This document shows positions 23,980 to 36,526 of a DNA stretch of 64,000 nucleotides, one piece after another. Below the pieces are notes generated by a model that did not search any database, was not told the DNA's origin, and saw nothing but the letters and a program-made list of their open reading frames with translations. Every line of letters starts with the position of its first letter. Position 1 is the first letter of the stretch. This stretch comes from Polytrichum commune (Eukaryota; Streptophyta; Polytrichopsida; Polytrichales; Polytrichaceae): positions 4,464,001 to 4,528,000 of the forward strand of contig OX485804.1 in assembly GCA_950295325.1 (NCBI GenBank), written 5' to 3'. The position numbers and the translations under genes were made by a program.

Positions 23980-26590
23980 ATGATTAATTCTATAAATTGT
24001 GTAACTTATTTTTTAAAATATTTTGCGACCACCACAAATAGATTGATAATAAATGTATTACAAATTGATCCGCAATAATCATATTATGGTAAATTGTATA
24101 TTTTATATTCATTTATTATATATTCCCTATCTTACAACCCATCAAACATATCCAATTAAAATTTACTTAAATAATATAGTACAAGGTTATTTATTTCTAG
24201 AATATAGTTTATCTTGAGCAATTGATAAGCACAAGAATTTGCACTTGTAATCATGAATATTATATTTGTGTGTGCTTCAAACTTTACGAAGAAAGTCGTT
24301 ATAGGCTTGATTTGGATTTGCTAGCAACCTTGAACTGGTCGCGTGTTTTATATCATAGGAGAGGTGGGCTAGTAGAAAAATTAAACAATTGAGACCAATG
24401 TACATTAGTGCCAGTAATGCATCAAGTTGCAATAGGTACCCCACAAACTAATCATCCCAAGAGTATTTTTTTTGTTTATATAAATAACCTTTGTGAAAAT
24501 GAAATGATATTGTTTTTAAAATCCAATAAGCGAAAAGGCTTATGGCACTAGGTGTACATCAAGATGGTGTCAAAAAAACTAATTTCCTAGAGTAATGAAG
24601 TGTAGCGGCATTTGTTAGATCTAATAATGTATCATGAAAGAGACACCATGTTTAATCAATTCAATGGTCTTATTGGAATTGACACTTGAGACAACCTAGT
24701 ATAACATTATGAAATAGGAAAATTAATCTATCTCTAATGGAGTTGTAGAAGGGACACTCCAACACAAAATATGTTTCATTGTCAACTGCATTTGGGAGAC
24801 ATAATTAACATATTCATGTTGTAACCTTAGAGATTGAAATAGAAAACAACATGATCAAGCATTGTTCACATCAATAATTCACATTCACAAAATATCATAA
24901 TTTATGAACGAGATGATTATGATGATGACAACACAAAAAAACCTCTAAAGTATATGTGTCTAATTCCAACATGACAATAATTTGGACACCTATATTTGAG
25001 TGGTATGTGGTTGGGCATGGATAAAAAAATGGACTCCAAAAAGACTTGTCTTTAAAAAGGATCGTGACTATGTGCTTTAATAAATAATGCTATCATTTCT
25101 TGCGTCAATACTCAACAAATTGGTGGGGATGATGACTATATTTGACCATTTAAAGAGAACAATAATCTTCACTTTGAAGTTGAACAAAATATTCATATGA
25201 GCTCCAAAGAATCATGAGAAAATAGACTTCAACATCGATTTAGATTTGCTAACCATCTCGTACCAATTGTGTGTTTCATATCCTAAAATACACATGCTTG
25301 TTGGAAAACCAAGCCATCTACGTTAGGGCCGTTTCACATATGGTCCCAAGTCCCACTCATATTAGCAAACCCCAACACGGAGGCAAACTCCCAACTTGTG
25401 AGCCTTAAGTGATGTTTTAAATATGGTTGAATATCATTGTAGTCAAATCTTGATTATTTCATATAAATATATTAACGGGATTTGGATGGAGAATTGGGTC
25501 TAGTTTTTGGCTTGACACAACTCGCAACACAAGTCCCAAGCCTCACCTTCAAAAACTGTTGCAATGTAGGCATCCATGTCAAAGTTTGGACTTAAGACTT
25601 GGGACCCCAAGTCAAGTGGTAAATATGAGCTTCCATGCTCTCAGCGGTTGAGATTGCATGGATTCATCTCATGTGACTTTGGGACTTAGGACTTGGAACT
25701 TGTCCGAACCGGCCCTTAGATAGAAAATAGTTTTCCAAACAAGTAGGAAAAACAACAATTAAACTTTAAACAACTATATGACATTTAATTATATAATGAT
25801 ATACTAATGTTCAACTTTAAGCATTATATTTTAATTATCATCATTTTGGAACCTTACTAATTTGGGATTTATGTTTTTTTTCCAACGTTTAACATTAATG
25901 TTTTTTATGGTCTAGGGTTTAGGTTTTAAGGTTGATTGTTAGTTTATATAATATAATTTCTTGCAAAGTTAGAATACTATGTCTTTAAAAATTAAGGTCA
26001 ACCTTAAAATTTGAAGGACCTACATGACCATTTTATGAACCACCATATTTGACTAACAATAGATACATGATTTGCGATCATTACATTTCATAAAATAAAA
26101 TTATATTCTAAGGTTATTGATTATGGATTTCCTATCTTATAACTCATTATGTATATCCGATCAAAACTTAGATAAATGATCTAGTAGAAGGTGATATAAC
26201 TTGGCAAGATAGTTTATCTTGTGTTCATTACCATGTATATCTTATATCATATAGAATATATAGAATATATTTGAATTGCTATTAAAATGTTGATATAATT
26301 TTATATTAAGAATTAAGAATTAAAATAATTTACGATGATATTCTATTATTTTAAAGATTTTATTATAGGTTTGTAGAATGATAGACATGGTACGTTTAAG
26401 TCCATATAATTAATATCATATGATGTCATCTCATAATATAACCTATATGCATAGTGCATAGAGATAGGATTTAGGGTTCAAAATAATGAAGATTATGTTT
26501 TTACATTTCAGTTGCCAATCGTTTTTTCATTTATCCAATATGTCCACTATATAAACTTCATTTCAGGGTTTTTAAGGTCTTTTTCTCTTG
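23980..26590. other. AT-rich element interior with inserted repeats
   Basis: No coding sequence is recognised. The stretch contains a family D copy at about 24980-25310 and the element at 25326-25715. A possible splice donor (CCAAG followed by GTATGT) lies at about 26600 and could belong to the 5' end of the MULE gene. Confidence 0.45.
25326..25715. mobile_element. PIF/Harbinger-like element (390 bp)
   Basis: It starts GGGCCGTTTCACATATGG and ends TGTCCGAACCGGCCC, flanked by TTA at 25323-25325 and 25716-25718. Subterminal inverted blocks CCCAAGTCCCA and GGGACTTAGG-like are present. It is a distant relative of family F. Confidence 0.75.
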
Positions 26591-26899
26591 TACCACTTCC
26601 AAGGTATGTTTTCTCTCTATATTTTGCTTTTGAATTGGGATATGATGTCATTGGATAAGGTATATTTATAAATTGTTTTAGTTACATAGATTTTGGATTT
26701 AAAGACTATTTGTATTTTGTTAAAGATAAATTGCATATCAATAATATATTTAATAAATATTCAGTATATATATAAATCATTTATTTATTTGAAATTATAT
26801 TTGTTAAGTTTGAATATAGATAACTTATTAGATAAGGTATTGTACTTTATGAAATCTATGGATAATATGTGTGATTTGTCCAAGATAGGTTATCGTCAA

Positions 26900-29320
26900 G
26901 ATTATGGCTAACTCTATGGTCATCTAATCGCCCTATACGGGAACCTTCAATCACCGTCACTTGCAATGGGCGATATCTACTCGCGGAATGCGACCTTGTA
27001 GGATAGCTCGAATTCCATTAGATCGTTTGGATGAATTTAAAAAATGAGAAAGAATTGGTGATGGAGGCATGGAAATTTCTTGGACTATTCACAAAATTCG
27101 GAAGGTTCCTCTACCATGTGAAGATCCAATGCTCCAAAAGCAACTTCGATTAACATCAAGTCTTGGACACATAACGTAAGATACCTAACTTAGATATGAA
27201 TGTGGATAAGGTATAGTCATTTACTTTTCTTGTCATATTACTATATATTAATAATTTTATGTATTATTTCATATATCATTATTCATATAGCCCTGAAAAC
27301 CATAGAAACAACAAAAATATGAAACAAAATCATAAACGATGATGTCTTGCACGATATTATATCAAGATTTTGGCTAAATCCGCGGACACGGTAGAGATAG
27401 CCTATTTCCATGAAAAACACACTCGAATCGATTAAACACTGGCGCATGGCGTGTAAGATCTGGATTCTTCGGCACGACCTTCCGCACTCGCTACGCGATG
27501 GTCGGATTCCTTGAAAACCTATATTGACAATATGTTGAAGAGTGGCCTTAATGCACGTCAAATTTATGATGAGCATCATCAAGTATTTGCGGATCGATCA
27601 CGGATGGGTTACCCAATGCGCAAAGATGATAGTCTCCTTTTGAAAAACATTCGAAACATTGAGCGTACATTTTTATGAGGTAAATGGAAACGACACACTA
27701 ACGAGGCACAAATGTTGATTCGTTGATTACGGAAAATCAAAATGATATTTTCGTTTTACAAGAATTTAGTTGTGTGGATGGAAAAAATACGGCATTTGTG
27801 TTGGGTTTACAATCACCTGAACAATTCATTGTCATGTTAGAATATGTTGATAAGTCCGCTATATCTATGGATACTACGTTTGGAACTAGTGCGTGTAATT
27901 ATTATTTCTATACACTTATGATAGTTGATGCTTGCCGCAATGGGTTCCCAAGTGCATGAATTATAAAAAACAAGCAATATTCCAAAAATCTCGAGATTAG
28001 ATTTACTATGGATTGCGGGAGGTGATGTATACGGACATAAGATGTAAAGAAACTAAAAATGAATTTATGGAATGAACAAGAACAAATGCAACATTTGTAT
28101 TTGATACAGTTAAAGACTACCGGAGAGCTTGGATTATATCATCGATGGATTTTTGAGGAGCATAACGAATAGCTTACGAATTGGAAAGAGACCTACATAA
28201 CATTGATGTGTTTCAAAATTATTTTGAGGGATGGTATGATAATTATGGTAAACATCAATATTTCACACTGAGATAATTAAGAATGATAAGGTATTGTAAA
28301 TTAAAAGTTTCATAGATATTAATATTGTATAAGATATTCTTAAGATCGTAACGACAATAATGTAATATACAGATATGTGGACAAAATGAGTATGCAGGAT
28401 AAGACACAAATTCATCCATAGAATCTTACCATGGCGCAATGAAGAGATGATTAGGTTTCACCACCAAGGGATTGCAGGTTGGTGGCTCGATTGACTTATC
28501 ACAATTTTGACAACTACAATTCATAATCATTATATACATCGTTTGGCAATGAAGAAAGTGAGATTGATAAAGATTGACATCATGACGCTTAAAGTTCGAG
28601 AAAACGCCAATTTGTCTTACTCCATCGACGAGGAGTGGATTCTTGAACCTACAAATGAATGCAAACATTGGATGTAGCGAAGCGCTATATATCCGGAAAA
28701 TTGATATTTTCTTACCTATTCACATCGTGATTATGCGTATTGTGATTGTGAATACGCTATCCGAGGAATTTTTACAAACATCAAGCGCAATAATATTGAA
28801 AACAACGGATGTGGACCAAAATTATATAATTGAATATTGTGGCACGTACTACGGAACGGCTCATAAAGGATTGGTTGAGATGTTCAAATTGGAGAGAATA
28901 TTTCGTAACGAAGATGGATTAGATGATGATGTCATCATTGATTTGAATGATACATGTTCCGATGTGGCACCTAATCTAGATGATTTGGATATTGGAGTAG
29001 AGTTCTCCTAAAAAGATAACACAATTGGAATGAATGAAGATATTCTTCATGCAAAAATGATCAAAGAGCACGCAAAAGATTACAAAAAATTTGAGAGATT
29101 GATCGAAAGAAACGGAATACGCATGGCGGAGCACGCTACTTCCGAATTTCTTACGTTATTGATTCGGATGTCGGAGTTTTGCCTCGCAGATTATCAAGTT
29201 ACATTTCATCTGGAAACCCAATTTGTGAGATTGCATAGGGGTATGGATAATTCAACTTGTAGAAAACAAGGGTGGTATGAAAAAATGCTCTTAAAAAGAC
29301 CTCGCCAATTGAATACTTAG
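26900..29320 (+). pseudogene. Decayed MULE transposase gene
   Basis: The gene encoded a Mutator-like DDE transposase, which cuts and rejoins element ends. A clear MULE core lies at 27723-27956: FVLGLQSPEQF, then SMDTTFGTSA containing the first catalytic Asp, then YTLMIVDACRNGFPSA before a stop. Upstream (27510-27680) a frame reads DNMLKSGLNARQIYDEH; downstream (about 28412) SSIESYHGAMKR precedes another stop. A CDCEYAIRGIF segment near 28743 resembles a SWIM zinc finger (CxC...) whose second half is lost. Likely introns are 27177-27290 and about 28290-28374, with GT and AG borders. Many stops and frame changes mean it is inactive. The final frames (28643-29011, 29030-29320) are acidic then basic tails. 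Confidence 0.8.
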
Positions 29321-29459
29321 TTAGATTGATTGTCAATATCTCGGTTCATCTAGGATAATTGTGTTTCTTTAGGATGTTTTATAACTTTATATATTATTGT
29401 AGGTGAATATTTTCATCATCATATATAATAATAATATTTTCATATATCATATTCAATTA

Positions 29460-29970
29460 TAAGATCTCTTATCTATATATTTATTTTTGTAAATGCAAAG
29501 TGATAACAATTATAGATAGGATATTAATGTTTTACACTTTAAGGATAATATCAAAAACAATAAAGATAATGTATACTCAGAAAATGACTACTTTCTAACT
29601 ATACCCTATCCATATGTATATCTTTGAAAGTGCAAATGATAACCATTATGGATAAAATATTGTTGTTTTAAACTTTAAATATAATATGAAAGCAAAAATG
29701 ATAGGGTATACTTTAAATATGATTACCCTCTAACTATAATCTATCTTACAACCTAAACAATAAGATATTATATATGATATCCTATCGATATGTTTATCTC
29801 TGAAAGTGGAAATGATAACCATTATGGATAAGGTATCGTTGTTTTACACTTTAAAAATAATATGAAAGAAAAAATGATAGGATATACTCAGAATATTATT
29901 ACCCTCTGACTATAGTCTATCTTACAACCTAAACCATAAGATTATTGTATACGATACCCTATCCATATGT
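29460..29970. repeat. Tandem repeat, period about 176 bp
   Basis: Units begin CCCTATCCATATG at 29604, 29780 (variant) and 29957, with a shorter unit before. Each contains GATAACCATTATGGATAA and a TATACTCAG plus GACTATAGTCTATC block. The last block also occurs in the long TIRs, so the array may have grown from subterminal element sequence. Confidence 0.75.
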
Positions 29971-29978
29971 GTATATTT

Positions 29979-30135
29979 AAATTATATATATATATATATA
30001 TATATATTCAGCAAATACATGTTATATTATTATAACATACATCACAGTCGAATGTATAAGATTATTTTGCACGATATTTTACCCATACACTTATCAAATA
30101 TTTAAACATATAAATAAATATATATATATATATAT
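29979..30135. repeat. (TA)n microsatellite tracts
   Basis: Two AT dinucleotide runs at about 29980-30008 and 30118-30136 separate the two converging genes of the element. Confidence 0.8.
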
Positions 30136-30194
30136 AGGAAAAATATACAAAAAATACTACCATCACTAAATTCGAAATGCTACATCTTCTATTT

Positions 30195-31549
30195 TTATTC
30201 ATCTTCTTCATCATCTTCGTTTACCGAGTCTGCTTCGTCGCTATTCTTGGGACTTGGCGCCCTCCAATCTATGTTATCATCGCTTGCTTGGGATTGTGAA
30301 TCCCGAGCCACTGCCGTTTCTCGCTCGGCTTTGAGGGCACGAATGCTCGAAGAAGATGCGCGAAGACGGGCTCTCAACTTGACATAATGGTCAAGAAAAA
30401 TCTTAAAGTTTTGAAAAAACTCCATATTTTTGTGAACATGCGCTATGGTATTATACTCCATGAGTTTACGAAAAACAAGATTGCGGATATTCACGGATTC
30501 TTCCATTTCGTACCGTTCGCGAATAAATGCGGGTGCAAGAGCAGACATATATGGCAACCTCGACTTGGCTATCCGGTTACAAATTGGTTTACTTCGCTTG
30601 AACGCCGTCCACGTGGCTGGATCAGAAAGAGCATCACCCCACGCCGCAAAGCCGAAATTATTCTTGACCGACCGGCTAAAAAACAATGTAAGAGGGGGTA
30701 ATTCCTCTGGCAAAGAATTTTCGGCTGCGTCGTGAAGCATATTGTCCCATTGTCGTGCGACGGCGATAGCCCACCTCGACTTTGCTTTTGCGTCTTGCCG
30801 TTTCAACCTCGCAACTGGATTGGACAAAATGCGAAGATTGTTCCTTCGATTCTCCTCTACCGTGGTTGTACACGTTCTCGTGGGGCCCGCCATTCACGGT
30901 CTACCTCTTTTACCACCGCCTTCAACATCAATAAAATAATGATAATTTAGTAAATATTTTTTAATTTTTGGTTATTTACGTAATTTCTTTTACACTCCAC
31001 CCAAAGACTATAGAATTTATTGCGGGCGCCTTCTCCTCGGATTGCCCAATGCACATCCATTTGAGCAACCCTGTCGGCAGGGAGCTCACTTTCCTGTAAA
31101 TGCGGCAAACCTTCGGAGGCTTCATCTTCGTCCATTGGGTTGTAATTTGCTTCCTCCTCTTCATTCATTGCATTATTCTCCCCTGTTGCCTCAATAAGAG
31201 TTGATGATAAAGCCAAATTCAACTGAATAGGTGGAACATCTACAAAAGATATAAGAGATAAAATATAAAATATAAAATAAGGTATCGCAATTTTTTTACT
31301 TTCATAGATTACAACAAACAATACACGAGATAGGGTATTACAAAAAAGAATTATACAAAAAACTATCTTTGTCACTCAAAGAGTAGCAAAGATGGTTAAA
31401 TCATTACCTTGCGAATAACGTTGCACCGTTGTTGCAATGGTACAGTCCGAAAGTGCAATGTTCATTATTATTGGGGGAATTGGGTCAGTGTTAAGAGCCA
31501 TTCGAATTTCTGTGGTTACCGGAGATAGAATAATTGGAATAAATGCCAT
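30195..31549 (-). CDS. Unrecognised three-exon gene of the long-TIR element
   Basis: I do not recognise the product. A model with consistent phase is exon 1 31549-31408 (ATG, MAFIPIILSP), intron 31407-31240, exon 2 31239-30994, intron 30993-30920, exon 3 30919-30195; all borders are GT-AG. Exon 1 ends on G and exon 2 starts AT, giving Asp and an open frame. Exon 2 is acidic, then reads VHWAIRGEGARNKFYSLW. Exon 3 begins GGKRGRP, an AT-hook-like motif, then an in-frame TGA, then ATG (30893) opening 232 residues with a K/R-rich start, a possible coiled coil (LRARLRASSSSIRALKAE) and an acidic tail. The TGA could be a mutated CGA. Reading toward the transposase, it holds the position of mudrB in MuDR but shows no similarity I can name. 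Confidence 0.5.
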
Positions 31550-33000
31550 AATTTTGCACAAAAATTCCAAAAAAATAACATATAGTCAATGAATGGATTA
31601 AACTAACCGTTAGTTATAATAGAATTGGTTAAGTTTGAGAAATAACAAGTTGAAGTTTTTTATAAAAACATTTAAAAAAACATTGGAGTTCTTTAGTTGT
31701 TCAACTAGAATACATTTTAAAACCCACCGCAGCCTACTTCAATTCAAAGATTTCAATACTCCATCATCCAATTAGTCCGTTACGACGCCATTCAATACCT
31801 CAAGTATATTATACTCAACAAAACGAACCTTGAATGCCACCAAGCTCATCAGTGTACATTTGAATTGTCAAAACCTAGAGCTCCCTCGTCTTCAAGCACT
31901 TATTGTATGCAATAAGGTAGAAATACCATAACCTGTGAAAATAATTGATACGCCAGTAAAGATGGAAACTCATATCTCACACACAAGAAACCATTAGCCT
32001 AACCATCCAGAACCCCAACTTTATGATATTCAGCTCATAATCATTACAAACCTGTTGTTACCTCATGACGATCAACCTAGAGTTCCCTCGTCTTCCATGT
32101 CCATTTGAAGTAGAACAGTGGCAGACATGCATGTAGAGAAAGTCTCCATTTAAATCTCAGCTATGGAAACTGCAGATTGACACCCAGTGCACGTCTCTAA
32201 TATGCAAATGAAATCCTTTCCCTGTCTAAGTTACACTTACAGTTGTCAACATTCACTGCCTCCATTGATGTTCCAACTGGAGAAACACAACCAAAACTTC
32301 TATCTTCTGCGAACAATGGTGCAAATTGCAACCATAGAAACCAAAATTGGTGCAATAATTTTTCCAATATGGACATAGGTTGTTTTCACGCAATCATGAT
32401 TGAAGTAAGTATCCTGCATCATATGATTGCGACAGCAAAGCTCTGAATGCTTATGAAAAGCTTCAAGATTGAATGTAAGCACCCACTAACTATTTCGTAT
32501 TCTGAGCTGATCTCTCCACTCTAATGACGAACTCCTTGGTGCCATGCACATTTGTTTCTAAAATGAATAGACTTACAGGTGTGCATTATTGGCACCAAAC
32601 AAGGATAAAACGAAGAAATTGACCAACAAGACTTTGAAATGAGAACTCAAAGGTGCACAAAAAGATAACAGGCCAAGAAGGATTAAGCTAATGACCTCTG
32701 CTTCATTGAAGGATGATCAACAACTATAAGATGAATGGCCGGGGAGTTCAAAGACAGTTTATGGACAACACATCTTGAAGGATGAAAATCTCATAGGTGA
32801 AATCCAGTTGAACTATCTGAAGTGGTCTGATCTTCCCTGTGGTCGGTCCATTCTATGGAAAGAAAAAGAAATAAAATAGAAGTTCTTGGGAAATGTAGCT
32901 ATCTGAGAATCTTAGGCCGAAATTAGAGTTGGAAGGCACTTTTAGTAGTACAAAGTCCCATACAAAGTCCACTCCACAAGAAGGAGCAACACTTGAGAAA
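31550..33000. other. No gene recognised
   Basis: Two short direct repeats (CCTAGAGCTCCCTCGTCTTC near 31871 and a variant near 32078) are the only structure seen. Frames are short on both strands. Confidence 0.4.
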
Positions 33001-33605
33001 CCCTTCCAGAGCTGCCGAGGAGAGAGCTCCAGGAAGTGACTACTTCGTCTCGATATCGTCATTACAATCGATTGTCACACGCATTGCCCTTGTAACGCGT
33101 TATTTCTAAATTCTACAGTGAAGGCAACACCAGTATGTGAATCATTCATAAGTAACGTTTGTCTCTACGTGTGCAAATTTCATGCATGGCATTAAGGTAA
33201 AGACGCAAAAACAGAATCCAAAAAGAGCATTCACGCCCTTTGATGAGGATGAGCATCCATTAATCCATCACGGTTACGATAAGGCTTGCACCTGAGCAAC
33301 CCTGCTAGAGCTCCCGAGTAGAGAGCTCCAGGAAGTGACATTTTTTCTTCTCAATATCACCATCACAATAGATTGTCACACGCATTGCCTTGGATCATGT
33401 TATTTCTAAATTCTACAATGAAGGCAACGCCAGTATGTGAATCTCGTAAATAATGTTGTTTCAACCTGTGCAAATTCCATGCATAGATGGCATGAAGGTA
33501 AGAACGCTAAAGACACTAAACCACAATTCAAGAAGAGCGCTCTCGCCCTTTGATGAGGATCACCGATCAATCCATCACAGTCACGACAAAGATTGCACCT
33601 GCTTC
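33001..33605. repeat. Tandem duplication, period about 299 bp
   Basis: AGAGCTGCCGAGGAGAGAGC (33008) and AGAGCTCCCGAGTAGAGAGC (33307) begin two copies. Shared blocks follow in order: ATTGTCACACGCATTGCC, TTATTTCTAAATTCTACA, CGCCCTTTGATGAGGAT. Divergence is moderate. Confidence 0.8.
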
Positions 33606-34135
33606 TTCTCCTTGTGTTGAATCACACCCATGTTGACAAGATGAGGAATCTCAGCAGCAAGCCACGGTCCTAACCCTAAACACAGAGCATGTGCAATTCC
33701 AAACCTAGGGCAATTCTTTGCCCACAGTGGCTTGAAGTGGATCGTTAAGCAGATTTTCCCGCCCCTGTCAAAGGGTTGGGAGTGTTGTTCGATGCACTAT
33801 AATTGTGTCTTCAAAAGCGTTGTGTACTGTGACTGCGAATATAACCGTTTTTTAAATTCTTCTGTCATCTCCTCTAGTTCCAGAGTAAATACTTGGCGAA
33901 GAAATTGGTCCAAACATTCTAAAGAGCTTCATTGTCGACCACTTATCAAAGTCGGAATCTAAGCAGTTGAAGAGCATTACAAGGCACAGATCCAAGCTCC
34001 TTACAATGCCTATGAAGCTAAACATTGTCTCTCAAAGAAACCACCTCACTTTCAAGCAGCAGACGGGCATGCAAGAACAAAGCATGCAAACCTATTGTTA
34101 CCCTAGTACTCGCGACTTTGGATCAGGAAGATTTT

Positions 34136-34200
34136 AGGGCATAGTCAGTCTAGATTCTAGTGTTTCCAAGTCCAACTGGTTATATGTTGACAGCTTCCAT
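34136..34200 (+). repeat. Repeat family E fragment
   Basis: Begins GGGCATAGTCAGTCTAGAT and continues through a CCAACTGGTTATATGTTGACA segment, matching the start of 39266-39475. Confidence 0.5.
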
Positions 34201-34650
34201 TTGAATTCCACACCTATACTCCCAAAGCCTACTACAAGAAGCATCTAGTCTAAGTAAATGCACAACACTTCATTCACAAAAAAATGATTTCACAAAAACA
34301 AGTGCAAGTTGCAAGATTTCAAAAAAAATCATTTACTCCCTAAACTTCAACTTTGCAATTGCTAGGAGACACTAAACAATACCTTGCAAAAATGAATGCA
34401 AGGTGAGTGATTTGAGAGAGAATATGACAAAGGTGAGAGTGTAGGAGAAATAATGAAGAGGGGAGAGAAGAACCTGGGAGGTTGGAGAAGAACCGTTCAC
34501 ACAAAGATGAGAGGGTGGGAGGGCAAAGAGCCTTAAATGGCTCAATAAAATGGCATGCTAATTTCTTTAAAATAACCACACGAGTAGTCATGGACTCATG
34601 GGTTGGCAACCCATGATACACCCACTTGTTCTTAGAAATATCCCGACTAA

Positions 34651-35679
34651 GGGGCGGTTTACACTATGGACCATGAAGTCGTCCCACGTAAGAGGCCTAT
34701 TTTGCGTGGGACGACTTCATGGGACGACTTTCATGGTCCGAGTTACTAAAATATTAGTTTTCATGGTTCATGGGCCCTTCACTAGGTGTAAACCGAATGT
34801 GGACCATGAAGAATGACCATGCACCAAAAAGTGGAGGTGCTGATTTTTTTAATATTAAAAAAAGGGCAGATGTGGCTTGCAAATCTTCTCACAACAATTT
34901 TTTTAAATAAAATAAAACGAGCAATTTAATTTGTACATGTGACATGTATCTTGTGTTGTCACTACACTAAATAGGATATTTAGTGTTTTATTATATTTAA
35001 TGTTGTTACCACCCTACCTTGCTCAACACTAATTTTCAATTCTTTGATGATTAATGTTAGAAGATTTTCCATTGCACTTCTTTTGACTACCCTGATCTAC
35101 AATCACTAAACCACTACAGATTTTTCTTTTTTGTTTTGCAACTGCATTTTGTAAGCATATTGGGGTGTGTAATATACCGTTGGAAAGGTATTTTCAAGAC
35201 CTTTCCAACGGTATATTACAAGCCCCAAAATTCCAAACATTACATTTGGTAGACCAAAAAAACAATCTGCACTTGAATTCTTGAGTTCTAGATGCCCCGC
35301 GTTGTTTGGTGAAACATGTGTGAGCCGGTTTAAGGGGTAGGGCAAGGTAGTGTTGGTATCTCTCATGGGCTATGGTATAATTAAGGTGCTTAAAAGGTAG
35401 ATTCATTAAAAATATATTGGAATGGTATTTCTGTGACATGGGCCTTTGCCTTTTCCTACCAGACCACCTTTCTTGCCTCTCTCAACGCAAAACCCATTGG
35501 ACCATGTCAGTGCATTTATTAGGCCTTAAAAATTATATTTTGGGGACCTCGACCTCCATGGTCCCTCTGCCATTTTTTCCTTAGTGTAAACCGAAGTTAT
35601 CCCGTGAGAACTTCAACAACCAATCAGCTGCCTTGCAGGGCCCTGGTCCAACTTCATGGTCCATAGTGTAAACCGCCCC
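34651..35679. mobile_element. PIF/Harbinger-like element (1,029 bp)
   Basis: The left end GGGGCGGTTTACACTATGG and right end CCATAGTGTAAACCGCCCC form TIRs of about 30 bp. TAA flanks the element at 34648-34650 and 35680-35682. It contains a secondary inverted pair at 34680-34740, a family B fragment near 34960 and a strong hairpin at 35168-35220. There is no transposase. Its right end seeds the tandem array at 35591-36312. Confidence 0.88.
35168..35220. repeat. Perfect 22-bp hairpin
   Basis: TGTAATATACCGTTGGAAAGG plus one further T pairs without mismatch with 35199-35220 across a 9-base loop. It lies inside the Harbinger-like element and could give a small-RNA precursor if transcribed. Confidence 0.85.
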
Positions 35680-36312
35680 TAATAGTGATGGGTTGCCAAC
35701 ACATGGTGCACCTACTTGCTCTACACAAGACACTCATTTTTAGATGAACCAAACTTTGTATTTATTAACACCCTTTAAATTAGGTTGGGATGGTTTTAGA
35801 CACCCTTTAAGTATTTTCGGTCACCTCGAGACCGAAGTTGTCCCGGGAGAACTTCAACAACCAATCAGTTGCCTTGCAGAGCCCTGGTCCAACTTCATGG
35901 TCCATAGTGTAAACCGCCCCTAAGAGTGATGGGTTGCCAACACATGGTGCACCTATTTGCTCTACACTAGACACTCATTTTTAGATGAACTAAACTTTGT
36001 ATTTACTAACACCCTTTACATTAGGTTGGGATGGTTTTAGACACCCTTTAAGTATTTTCGGTCACCTCGAGACCGAAGTTGTCCCGGGAGAACTGCAACA
36101 ACCAATCAGCTGCCTTGCAGAGCCCTGGTCCAACTTCATGGTCCATAGTGTAAACCGCCCCTAATAGTGATGGGTTGCCAACACATGGTGAACCTACTTG
36201 CTCTACACAAGACACTCATTTTTAGATGAACTAAACTTTGTATTTACTAACACCCTTTAAATTAGGTTGGGATGGTTTTAGACACCCTTTAAGTATTTTC
36301 GGTCACCTCGAG
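35591..36312. repeat. Tandem array of three 241-bp units
   Basis: Units start CCGAAGTT at 35591, 35832 and 36073, exactly 241 bp apart. Each unit contains the right-terminal 90 bp of the Harbinger-like element (through GTAAACCGCCCC) plus about 150 bp of flanking DNA ending GGTCACCTCGAGA. The repeat therefore amplified the element-flank junction, including the TAA site. Confidence 0.9.
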
Positions 36313-36526
36313 ACAAGGAGCCGACACCACAAGGGTCATTCTAAAGGGGTTGATCTCATCCAATGATATGAATGAGCTTATATGGATGATTTAACTTGAG
36401 TGCCACGAATCCCCGGCTGGGATTCGTGGCACTCATGTATTTTCATTAGTGAGAGTTCATTCATCTTTGCGGATGAGATGAACCACTTTAGACAGTACCT
36501 CACGTTGTCGGCTCCTTGTCTCAAGG
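36311..36526. mobile_element. Fold-back element carrying back-to-back MULE-like end motifs
   Basis: The outer arms are GAGACAAGGAGCCGAC and GTCGGCTCCTTGTCTC. The centre is GAGTGCCACGAATCCCCGG followed by GGGATTCGTGGCACTC, an inverted pair matching the outermost bases of the long-TIR element at 21886-37778. Arms match imperfectly between these two zones. Confidence 0.7.

Noticed and set aside
30387-30950. Plus-strand frames overlapping the gene at 30195-31549
   Set aside because: They are shadows; the minus-strand frame is longer, has consistent splice phases and an acidic tail.
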